DNA of 64,000 bases, taken from a bacterium (GTDB lineage Bacteria; Patescibacteria; Microgenomatia; Levybacterales; UBA12049). Position numbers and translations under genes: made by a program. Shown here piece by piece: positions 45,745 to 53,913 of the stretch. Below the pieces are notes generated by a model that was given only the letters and a program-made list of their open reading frames with translations, ran no database searches and was not told the origin of the DNA. The DNA lies in contig JAJYDJ010000003.1 of the NCBI GenBank assembly GCA_021777565.1, forward strand, positions 1-64,000, in the 5' to 3' direction. The stretch's first letter is position 1, and each line of letters opens with the position of its first letter.

Positions 45745-46959
45745 ATGCAACTTGTCACAAATATTGCGCTTCCCGGATATAATGCTCAGACAGACACAAA
45801 CCCCGATCATTTCGCCGTCTATGCGAACGATGATAATGTACTTATCAAACGAAAACTCACGGGGACGGCTGTTATTGCAGACGGAAGCCCTACTATTTTA
45901 ACCGTTGCACATAATTTAGGTTATATACCCTTTTTTGTGGTTTATTACTATGACGAGAATAACATTGTGTGGTCAATTCTAGACAATCAATATGATCCGT
46001 TCTCTGTCCCTCAACAAATATGTGCGGTGGATACAAACAACCTTTATATTTATAACTTTGGGGGGCATCCATCAGGGCATGTGCAGGTTGCCTACGATAT
46101 ATTCTACGACAACATGAATGATAACACTGCCCCCGTGATAACGGAGAGTGACAAGGTCTATAAGGTCGCGCGACCGGGTGTAAACGCACTTACTTCAAAA
46201 AATCCAAACGATTATATTGTCCATTCCGACCTTAATAACATGAAGATACTCAAACAAGGTACTGGATCACTCACGATAAGCCCGGGGGGATTTACAGGCT
46301 CGACTTTCGCCCACGGCGCAGGTGTTATTGCGCCATATAAGTACTTCCTATTTATAAAATTCCCAGATGGAAAGACAATCCTAACCGGAAATGCCGGCTG
46401 TTTCTCCTACGATGAAACGTACGGGGCAATTTCAACCGCAATGGATGGCACAAACTTCTATTTTTATAATTTTGGCAGTTCAAGCGTGATGGTCTCTATT
46501 TCGTATGTCATCTATGGCACAGGGCAGTCTGGTATGATAACACCAAGCTCGTATGCTCTCGCTGTTGCAGCACCGGGGAAAAGCGTAATTGGAGAGACGA
46601 ACCCGGACAATTTTAATTTTCACTCATACTTTCCTACTCTCAAATACTTTACGTCTAATGTCTATTCTATGACTGTGAGTAATACTACAGTACAGGTAAT
46701 TCCTCATAATCTTGGCTACGTTCCTTTCTTTATTGGTTTTATTAATGATATTGGGACTATAATCACCAATGGCTATGCAGTATCCCCCTACTATCTTGGC
46801 CAGTCCACTATTGGGACACCTAATAAAGATATTGCGGCGTTTGTCTATGCAGACGCTACTAACCTATATCTCAAGGAATATTATCAAGCAAATGCTGTTG
46901 GGACAGTAAAAACATTCAACTTTTACTATAAAATATTCAAAAATAACCTAGGATTATAG
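45745..46959 (+). CDS. Virion protein with three ~130-residue repeats
   Basis: 404 residues from ATG 45745. Three units follow one another, each opening with a TNPDHF/KNPNDY/TNPDNF motif: AQTDTNPDHFAVYANDDN, TSKNPNDYIVHSDLNN, IGETNPDNFNFHSYFP. Each continues to a YIPFF/YKYFLF/YVPFF strand and ends NLYIYNFGG / NFYFYNFGS / NLYLKEYYQ with YDIFY / YVIYG / YYKIF. This is a tandem internal triplication, typical for fibres. It starts one base after the preceding stop. Confidence 0.7.
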   Translation: MQLVTNIALPGYNAQTDTNPDHFAVYANDDNVLIKRKLTGTAVIADGSPTILTVAHNLGYIPFFVVYYYDENNIVWSILDNQYDPFSVPQQICAVDTNNLYIYNFGGHPSGHVQVAYDIFYDNMNDNTAPVITESDKVYKVARPGVNALTSKNPNDYIVHSDLNNMKILKQGTGSLTISPGGFTGSTFAHGAGVIAPYKYFLFIKFPDGKTILTGNAGCFSYDETYGAISTAMDGTNFYFYNFGSSSVMVSISYVIYGTGQSGMITPSSYALAVAAPGKSVIGETNPDNFNFHSYFPTLKYFTSNVYSMTVSNTTVQVIPHNLGYVPFFIGFINDIGTIITNGYAVSPYYLGQSTIGTPNKDIAAFVYADATNLYLKEYYQANAVGTVKTFNFYYKIFKNNLGL

Positions 46960-46963
46960 CAAG

Positions 46964-46993
46964 GGCTTGCAGGATGAATTTTTTTGCTACTGT
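46964..46993 (+). promoter_or_regulatory. Phage promoter, leaderless (degenerate spacer)
   Basis: The spacer CAGGATGAATTTTTTTGC and -10 TACTGT (46988-46993) are followed by six bases and ATG 47000. The -35 is weak. The extended -10 TGC and the spacing are preserved while the spacer core is eroded. Confidence 0.45.
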
Positions 46994-46999
46994 GTCCTC

Positions 47000-47737
47000 A
47001 TGAGTAGTACGTCATTTATCACGACATTTCAGGACATTATTGATGAGGTTCAAGCACGTTCTAATTCGACTAGTGTAAGTCCCCTTATTACCCCAACCAT
47101 TATTCAGAGGGAAATAAATAATTCCTACGCATGGGCAGGAAGACTTTTTAAGTGGCCTGCACTAAAGGCTGCCAAAACTACCAGTAGTAAAGCAGGAGTC
47201 CCAAATTATGACTACCCGCCCACTTTTCAGCCTGAAAGTATATTTCGCGTTGAGGTTGCAGGATTAGATGATCCTGTATATAGGCGTAAAGACTTTGAGG
47301 ACTATCTTGATTGGATTCAAAATAACCCAACAGACACCGACGAACAGATATTTGCGAACTACTGGACACAATTCTTCCTCTTTCCTGTACTAAACACTAA
47401 CGGCAGTAATGATATTAGCGTTTGGGGATACCAACAGGTTACACCGCTCGTGCTTACTACTGATACAACTATATTCTCAAATGTAGACCCTCTAGGTAAT
47501 GAGGCTATAGCCAAACAAGCACTCTCGATTTGTCAAGCAATAGCTGAGGGTAAAAATGTCGCCTTAGTTGAGAATGAGGAGGCGAAAGCTATTCTGTCTC
47601 TTATCTTTAGCAAAATTAGCGAGGACAAACAGAATGACCAACGACTTGACCATCCTATGTTTAGGATTCCAGACTATTTCGCTGGTGCAACACAAGCAAC
47701 AGAAAAAGGAGGCTTTAACATAGTCGTCAAAGATTAA
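47000..47737 (+). CDS. Head-tail adaptor-like protein
   Basis: 245 residues from ATG 47000 (MSSTSF). A longer frame starting at a TTG (46967) would cover the promoter. FITTFQDIIDEVQARSNSTSVSPLITPTIIQREINNSYAWAGRLFKWPALK and later GNEAIAKQALSICQAIAEGKNVALVENEEAKAI fit the helical N- and C-terminal layout of short-tail head-completion adaptors. No diagnostic motif was seen. Confidence 0.6.
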   Translation: MSSTSFITTFQDIIDEVQARSNSTSVSPLITPTIIQREINNSYAWAGRLFKWPALKAAKTTSSKAGVPNYDYPPTFQPESIFRVEVAGLDDPVYRRKDFEDYLDWIQNNPTDTDEQIFANYWTQFFLFPVLNTNGSNDISVWGYQQVTPLVLTTDTTIFSNVDPLGNEAIAKQALSICQAIAEGKNVALVENEEAKAILSLIFSKISEDKQNDQRLDHPMFRIPDYFAGATQATEKGGFNIVVKD

Positions 47738-47739
47738 TT

Positions 47740-48867
47740 ATGGCAAAAGTACTATCTGGTAATACAATTCAACTCGATAATGGGCAAACCATACAGGCAA
47801 ATAATGGTGGATGGTATGATGCCCAACAATTTTTTAATGGCACCCTCTCTGACCCAGGTGTTATTAGCTCACAAAGCGACCAAGTCGGAGCAGGGCAGGC
47901 GGTGTCTGCTGATGTTATAGCGAAAACAAACCCAGATAACCTTACCTATGTCAACCAAAAAAGGCAAAATATGGGTCTTTCAGCGGTGCCACAAGCTAGT
48001 GCACCTAGTCCATCGTCACCATCAAATCCAAGTGGGACAACACCAAATATCTCTAGTCTCTTTAATCCAAATGGGAATAACGGGGGTCTTAATCTTCCAT
48101 CCCTGTACTCTACCCTGACTACACAGGCAGGGATACCAGATTTACAGACAAAGGCAGATGCAATTCAAGCTCAAATTGATACCCTTACCAAACAACAAGG
48201 AGATGCTATAAGCAATAATAATGAAAATCCATTCCTATCTGAGGCAAATAGGGTTGGGCGACAATCGAAGATAAATACAGATGCGCAAAATGAAATTGAT
48301 GCCCTTACTAACGAGAAGAACACTATACTAGGAGAGATTACGTCAAAAACAACTGACATAAATAATCAAGTCGGTCTTGCGACACAACAGTACAATATAA
48401 ACGATCAACAAAAGCAGGAGGCACTAGGCCAATTTAATACTCTCCTCTCAAGTGGACTCTTAGGTAGCCTATCGACTAGCGATATAGCCACAATCTCATC
48501 ATCGACAGGATTACCGACCTCGGTCATTCAGGAGGCAGTAACAAAATCTCAGGCAGCAGATGTTAATATACAAATGGTTACTACAGATCATGGGGTTACC
48601 CTCATTGATGCAAATACAGGAAATATTATACGAGATGTTACAATTCCTGGCGTCACAGGAGGTAGTACGACTCCAAAAGATACTACGACGACACAGAATG
48701 AGGCAGTAGGTCAGGTTATTAATGACTATCTATCCAATAAGGATCGCCAAGCTCAAATTTCACCAGAGGACTTAGTGAGAGAGCTGCTACTTCAATATCC
48801 TAACGCAGAAACATATATCAATAACAACTGGACGCCACAACAAATACGAGCAGTGTTGGGGAACTAA
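47740..48867 (+). CDS. Putative internal virion / ejection protein with coiled coil
   Basis: 375 residues. The first 30 residues are a beta hairpin-like VLSGNTIQLDNGQTIQANNGGWYD. A proline/serine linker spans about 85-115, and residues 130-225 are a coiled coil (LQTKADAIQAQIDTLTKQQ, INTDAQNEIDALTNEKNTI). A helical C-terminus ends NNWTPQQIRAVLGN. It precedes two very large similar genes. This arrangement resembles the ejection-protein block of short-tailed phages; no family is named. Confidence 0.6.
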   Translation: MAKVLSGNTIQLDNGQTIQANNGGWYDAQQFFNGTLSDPGVISSQSDQVGAGQAVSADVIAKTNPDNLTYVNQKRQNMGLSAVPQASAPSPSSPSNPSGTTPNISSLFNPNGNNGGLNLPSLYSTLTTQAGIPDLQTKADAIQAQIDTLTKQQGDAISNNNENPFLSEANRVGRQSKINTDAQNEIDALTNEKNTILGEITSKTTDINNQVGLATQQYNINDQQKQEALGQFNTLLSSGLLGSLSTSDIATISSSTGLPTSVIQEAVTKSQAADVNIQMVTTDHGVTLIDANTGNIIRDVTIPGVTGGSTTPKDTTTTQNEAVGQVINDYLSNKDRQAQISPEDLVRELLLQYPNAETYINNNWTPQQIRAVLGN

Positions 48868-48873
48868 TATGTT

Positions 48874-50772
48874 ATGGATAATACTGTTGAATCATTCTAT
48901 GCAAACATAGGGTCTTCTCGAGGCCAGAGTGCGAATGGAGATGTTATTCAGGGTTTTTATTCACGAGTAAAACCTATCCCTGTTGCAGCCCCAAGGCAAA
49001 AACCTGCACAAAAGCCCAATTTTATACAGTCGGCAGAACAAAATATAGGGAACTTCTTTGGTAGTATAGGGAGAACGATTAAAAATGATCTTACTCCAAA
49101 CCCACTGAAAGGATTTAACCCCACTCAATCAGCAGATAAGTTGACCCCCACTACTTTACCAAGTGGGTTAAAGCTAGACTTCACCACTCCATCACAAACT
49201 CCCTCTGCAAAAATGCAGGTTACACCAAAGTCACTAAGGCAAGAAGCTCAGTCGGTAAAGAAAACTCAACAGTTGATGAAAAGTATAAATACCTCTGAAA
49301 CCGTTAAGGGGATAGATCAACTCGTGTCTGATCCTCTTTCCCTCAAATCTAACCCCAAAAAGGCTATCTCTGATGCTATGAGCGCGCTAAAAAGCGATAC
49401 CGCTCAGTGGCAGAAAGTAACAGACTTTTTCTCTTCTCTTAATACAAAACAAGCAACGTCAAAGAAGGTTGGGAAGGGATTACAAGCTGTGTCAGGTACG
49501 GCAGGAATAATTTTTTCTCCTATATCCGCGCTATTCTCAGGAGCAAACGATATTCCCGTCTTAGGATCAGTCTCGAGGCTCATTACCCTACCATTCACAG
49601 CCTCGGCAGAAGGATCAACTGCGCTGTCAAATAAGGTTATAGACTCGCTACCTATACCAAAAACAGTGAAAGATAACATAAAGCCGGGTGTGGGAGAAAT
49701 TTTTGCTCTTGCGGCACAATTATGGCTAGGGAGAATCACAGAAATAAGTGCTGTCAAAAAAGCTGATCTTATTAAGAAATATGGCGTGGATGATGCTAAT
49801 ACAATCGTAGAGAAGGCTCAAGAGTTGGCCACAGTAAAGAAGCAAAGACTTTTAGAAGCCCCTAAAATTGCAGGTTTCTTAGAAGCTAAAAATCCACAAT
49901 CAAGTATAGTTGGTGAAGGTTTTACTATGAGTGACACAGCGAGCAAACAAGCACTAGAAGTATCAAAGGCACAAAATGAATATCAAAAGGCACTACAGGA
50001 CTACAACAAAAACCCAACACCGGCGAAGCTAGACAAGTTGAGGCAGTTACGAGAGAGGATGTTTACCCCTACAGCTCCTAAGACGCAAACCGTAAAGGAT
50101 ATACTAAAGCCTGGTGAATATACACCTGCAGAAGTACGAAGGGCAGTTCTTAACTCCCCACTCAGAAATGACCCTGAGGCAAAGCAGATTATTCGTGAAA
50201 GTATAAAAGCGGAACAACAGGGGCAAAACATAAACGTATCTCATGGGAGTGCGACATCGAGTGTGGGTAAAACTATAGAGGCGAAGGCAATTGAAGATAA
50301 ATTGACACAGGGACTGGGTGATACGGCTAAGTATGAAGCGAGCACATTCAAAGAGCAGGCTCAAAAAGCAGCAGACCTTATAAATTCTGGTGTAGATAGT
50401 GCGAGAGCTGTTTTGCGAGGAGAAAAGCCACTCCCCGATGGACTAAGAGCATCATCACTTCTAGCGGCAATGCAAAAGTATATTGAAGATAACCCGAAAA
50501 ATGCACCAGATATACTACAAGAGATGGCAAACTCGCCTCTTATCGGAGATAACATATCTAAAGGTGCACAAGAGGTAAGTTTCTCTCGAATGATTGAAAA
50601 AGACTCGGCGACTGCGAAAATTCAAGACCTAAAGAAGTCAAGGATATATAGTGCTGGCGGAATCGACAAAGTGAGCAAACAAAAGTCGTCTCTCAAAAGT
50701 GCTATAAATAAGGTACATTTGTCTAAGGAGGATCTATCTTGGAACAACTTCCTTGATAGTATTAAGTGTTAG
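48874..50772 (+). CDS. Large putative internal virion protein
   Basis: 632 residues. Hydrophobic stretches (GTAGIIFSPISALFSGAND, FALAAQLWLGRI) lie amid charged helical regions, and there is a basic, glutamine-rich N-terminus. Long amphipathic segments without transmembrane clustering suit a protein packaged in the capsid and released with DNA. No enzymatic motif was seen. It may form a pair with the following 721-residue protein. Confidence 0.6.
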   Translation: MDNTVESFYANIGSSRGQSANGDVIQGFYSRVKPIPVAAPRQKPAQKPNFIQSAEQNIGNFFGSIGRTIKNDLTPNPLKGFNPTQSADKLTPTTLPSGLKLDFTTPSQTPSAKMQVTPKSLRQEAQSVKKTQQLMKSINTSETVKGIDQLVSDPLSLKSNPKKAISDAMSALKSDTAQWQKVTDFFSSLNTKQATSKKVGKGLQAVSGTAGIIFSPISALFSGANDIPVLGSVSRLITLPFTASAEGSTALSNKVIDSLPIPKTVKDNIKPGVGEIFALAAQLWLGRITEISAVKKADLIKKYGVDDANTIVEKAQELATVKKQRLLEAPKIAGFLEAKNPQSSIVGEGFTMSDTASKQALEVSKAQNEYQKALQDYNKNPTPAKLDKLRQLRERMFTPTAPKTQTVKDILKPGEYTPAEVRRAVLNSPLRNDPEAKQIIRESIKAEQQGQNINVSHGSATSSVGKTIEAKAIEDKLTQGLGDTAKYEASTFKEQAQKAADLINSGVDSARAVLRGEKPLPDGLRASSLLAAMQKYIEDNPKNAPDILQEMANSPLIGDNISKGAQEVSFSRMIEKDSATAKIQDLKKSRIYSAGGIDKVSKQKSSLKSAINKVHLSKEDLSWNNFLDSIKC

Positions 50773-50773
50773 T

Positions 50774-52939
50774 ATGGCTAATTTTTGTTTATTACCAGAT
50801 AAAGTGGAAGCCTTCAAGAAGGCATTAAAAGAGAAGGATATAAAAATTTCTGATCTTATTAACATGTCCACTGAAGAAAGGACTAAATTGCTCGAGCCGT
50901 ATGCAGGGGAAAACGCAAAAAATGTAAATACTCTTTTTGAGCAAAAACTTGTACTTAAAAATAGGGTTTTAGGTATCAAAAATTGGGCAAGTAAGTTAGG
51001 AGAGATAGGAAAATATAGCAAGGAAGGGAAAGCAGCATTTGAAAAAACACTACAAGATTACCAAAATATGCAAAAAGAGCGAATTTTCAATCCGGAAGAA
51101 AATCAGGCATTTCTTAATGATTTGGCAGATAAAAGACTAGGGACTCATGTCACGAAAGAAGAAGCGCAAAAAGTATTTGATCTTACGCAAAAAATGGACG
51201 CTGTAAAGAATGTCAATGCAAAAATGTCAGGCGTGAGTGACGAATACTTAAGATTAAGAGGAGAATTAAATAACTATATAGAATCACTCAAGCCTATTTC
51301 AGCGACGAAAGCAGTTGTTGGTGACATAAATACTTTAGCGAGAAATAATCTTTTGCTTAATCCAGCAACGCCAATCAAAACCACTATGGGGCAGATTGTT
51401 AACTCATCAATGGATTATTTTACAAGGAGAATAGGTACGTTATCCGCAAAGGGTCTTAACGATGATTTAGTAAAACAAGCAAATAGAGAAGCTTGGGATA
51501 CATTCAGAAAAACAGGAGACAATACAACTCTTATGTCATCTATTGATGACTCATCTAAGCTCGGAGAGAAACATAATTTTGAGGATACAAGAGGTACGGT
51601 TACAGGGAATAAAGTGTCAAAAGGTATAGAAGTACTAACGAGAAAAGCAGCAAAAATATCAAATAAGGTTGCCATCAATATTGAGCATAATATTTCTTTT
51701 ACAAAATTTTATCAAAAAGCCTTCTTTGATATGACAAACTTAATGTCATCAAGAATCGCAAAGGACGAAGGTTTAGTGGGGGAAATAGCAAAGCAGAGGG
51801 CAGCAGAGATATTTAAGGATGCAGCAAAAATTGAGCCACAGACAGAAGAAGGGAAGATGGTTAGAGCAGAGGCACAAAAACAAGGTGCGCGAATTACTAA
51901 TACTAACGATACTCTGATAGCAAATATCTCTCTCGCTGTTAAAAACGAGCTTAATAGATATGTCCCACATTTAGGAGATACGATTATTCCTATCGCAAAA
52001 ATACCTGCTAATGTACTGTGGAATGGTATTGAAAACTCAGGTGTTGGTATCCCCATTGGTATAAAGGATATAGCTCAAGGATTTAGAAAGATACAATCAG
52101 CAGACTTAGCAACTAAATACGAGGGTATGGGGCAATATGCTCGCGGGGTGCAAACTGTGGCAAGGACACTTGGTACTCTTGGAGCGGCAGCACTTATAGC
52201 GAACCAACTATCTAGCAGCGACTTCAGATCTGATAATTACGGTAGTCACTTTGTCAGAATTGGGGATATTTGGATAAATACAGAATATATTGCAGCTTTT
52301 AGTCCGGCTCTCGCTGGCATGATGATGGTTAAGCAAAAAGGGAAATCAGGGCAAAATATAACGGACACAGTAGCACAATATGTTGCAGGTTCAACAGAGG
52401 GAATAAAGAATACTGCGATTAGTGAAATAAACAGTATAGTAAACGCCATCACAAACCCTAGCTTCAAAAAGGGACTAGGCAAGTATCTAGGTGGTCTAAT
52501 AACAGGAAGACTAACTCCTACGTCTATCCAAAATCTAACAAAGGATAATTCTCCACAAAGACTATTTTTCGGAGCGACAGGTGTCCAAACAGATCAGCAG
52601 GTGAAACAGGCAGATCTGAATGCAAAAAATACCAAGGTTACTACAGAAGACTGGGCAACATCAAAAAGTAAAGAGTATGCACAATTTGTAAAGGTTAGGG
52701 GATCGACTGCGCTAAGTGATGCAAACAAAAAATATAACGCTGAGTTGTTAAGAAACCTGCCTAGACTTCAAAATAGTAAGGCATTCCAAGATTCGACACC
52801 AGAGCAACAGGCCGCAGATACAGCGAAATTAGAGACAGCTATAAAAACAAAAATATTTAGGAGTTATGGATTCAAGTACAAAGCTCTAAAACAGAGAAAG
52901 AACCTAACAATCCAACAAATAATCAATAGCTCTCAATAG
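50774..52939 (+). CDS. Large putative internal virion / ejection protein
   Basis: 721 residues, the largest phage protein here. Helical and charged, with several hydrophobic stretches in the C-terminal half (about 460-560, e.g. LGTLGAAALIANQLSSSDF and NTEYIAAFSPALAGMMMV) that could insert in a membrane. There is no lysozyme motif that I can see. It starts one base after the previous stop. It is the last gene of the late plus-strand block and meets the minus-strand genes head-on with a 5-base gap. Confidence 0.65.
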   Translation: MANFCLLPDKVEAFKKALKEKDIKISDLINMSTEERTKLLEPYAGENAKNVNTLFEQKLVLKNRVLGIKNWASKLGEIGKYSKEGKAAFEKTLQDYQNMQKERIFNPEENQAFLNDLADKRLGTHVTKEEAQKVFDLTQKMDAVKNVNAKMSGVSDEYLRLRGELNNYIESLKPISATKAVVGDINTLARNNLLLNPATPIKTTMGQIVNSSMDYFTRRIGTLSAKGLNDDLVKQANREAWDTFRKTGDNTTLMSSIDDSSKLGEKHNFEDTRGTVTGNKVSKGIEVLTRKAAKISNKVAINIEHNISFTKFYQKAFFDMTNLMSSRIAKDEGLVGEIAKQRAAEIFKDAAKIEPQTEEGKMVRAEAQKQGARITNTNDTLIANISLAVKNELNRYVPHLGDTIIPIAKIPANVLWNGIENSGVGIPIGIKDIAQGFRKIQSADLATKYEGMGQYARGVQTVARTLGTLGAAALIANQLSSSDFRSDNYGSHFVRIGDIWINTEYIAAFSPALAGMMMVKQKGKSGQNITDTVAQYVAGSTEGIKNTAISEINSIVNAITNPSFKKGLGKYLGGLITGRLTPTSIQNLTKDNSPQRLFFGATGVQTDQQVKQADLNAKNTKVTTEDWATSKSKEYAQFVKVRGSTALSDANKKYNAELLRNLPRLQNSKAFQDSTPEQQAADTAKLETAIKTKIFRSYGFKYKALKQRKNLTIQQIINSSQ

Positions 52940-52944
52940 AAATA

Positions 52945-53097
52945 TTAGTGGGAGAAATATACTCCACAAACGTTTAGTAGCGGACAGGCTTCGTACCATA
53001 CACCCATTATAAGCGTAATGACCAATCCAAGTATTATCATCCTTGCTATGGTTTCGCCTGTCCATTCAATAAGTTTTCCTCTCATGTTTTTTACCAT
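52945..53097 (-). CDS. Small single-helix membrane protein
   Basis: 50 residues from ATG 53097: a charged N-terminus MVKNMRGKLIEWTGETIA, a hydrophobic helix RMIILGLVITLIMGVWY, then CPLLNVCGVYFSH with two cysteines. AGGAGG lies nine bases upstream. It overlaps the end of the upstream gene, so the two are co-translated. It could be a small lysis-associated or superinfection protein; no family known. Confidence 0.65.
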   Translation of the reverse strand: MVKNMRGKLIEWTGETIARMIILGLVITLIMGVWYEACPLLNVCGVYFSH

Positions 53098-53867
53098 ACG
53101 GTATATCCTCCTAGTCCATTGGGCTGGACATGTACATATGTTCCGTTTTCTCCCCAAATTAAATATCCATTCGTACCAGGATCAGATTGAATGTTGAGTA
53201 CGGTAGGCAAGTTTTGCTTAATGTAGATTTGTATAGGGGTTGGTTGAGTTTGAGAGTAGGAATACTGACATGGTAGCGCATTCTTCTCCTGATTTTCTTC
53301 TTGTTGTAGACTAGAAATTTCACTAGTAAGTGAATTTATTTGTCCTTGTATGTATTGTATTTGTGTATAGTTCGATCCAACCTGGCAAGCCTCTGATAAT
53401 AAACCATCAGGGCATGTGGAGTTTTCTTGTTGATTTAATGTGCTTATTTGTTGTTGAACTGCTTGTATTTTTGGATTATATTTCTGGTCTATCTGGTTAG
53501 TCTGGTCAACACATAATTGCTGTGCTTGTAATTTCGCCTGTTGGATTTGATTGTTGTAACTGCTAATAACATTAGATATCTGTTGTTTAAACTGGGAATT
53601 ATCTACTGCCTGAGTTGGCGTAGGATCTTGGATTAAAACAGTTGGTATATCTGTAGGATATGTATACAAAATTGCCTTGTGTATAGGCTTTGTTGTTGGC
53701 ATAGGCTCTTGAGTAGGCGTTGGAGAACTTATCGGCGAAACTGTGGTTTTAACTACTTGTTGTATATGTATCTGTGCAGGGGTAGCAGGATGAGGCCAAA
53801 AAATAGATATTGGCAGTATGATAGCTGCTATAATTCCGTGGAAAATTGAATTAAATAAGTCTCCCAT
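53091..53867 (-). CDS. Membrane-anchored coiled-coil protein
   Basis: 258 residues. Residues 7-25 are hydrophobic (signal anchor). Residues 26-95 are proline/threonine-rich (PTPTQEPMPTTKP). Residues 95-200 are a glutamine-rich coiled coil with three cysteines, and a C-terminal beta-like WGENGTYVHVQPNGLGGYTVW ends it. This is the plan of an external spanning or cell-envelope protein. It could be a spanin-like, receptor-masking or adhesion protein; sequence alone does not decide. Confidence 0.6.
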   Translation of the reverse strand: MGDLFNSIFHGIIAAIILPISIFWPHPATPAQIHIQQVVKTTVSPISSPTPTQEPMPTTKPIHKAILYTYPTDIPTVLIQDPTPTQAVDNSQFKQQISNVISSYNNQIQQAKLQAQQLCVDQTNQIDQKYNPKIQAVQQQISTLNQQENSTCPDGLLSEACQVGSNYTQIQYIQGQINSLTSEISSLQQEENQEKNALPCQYSYSQTQPTPIQIYIKQNLPTVLNIQSDPGTNGYLIWGENGTYVHVQPNGLGGYTVW

Positions 53868-53913
53868 TATTCCTTAGCCTAAATTTTACCTCAAGCGTAA
53901 GGAAACCGCAAAC

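Noticed and set aside
48869..48910. ATG at 48869 as the start of the 48874 gene
   Set aside because: That frame stops after about 13 codons. ATG 48874 opens the long frame.
52948..52967. Bidirectional terminator at the convergent gene ends
   Set aside because: A 6-bp stem with a bulge (GTGG-G-AG / CTCCAC) is present but no T-run follows on either strand, and most of it is coding.
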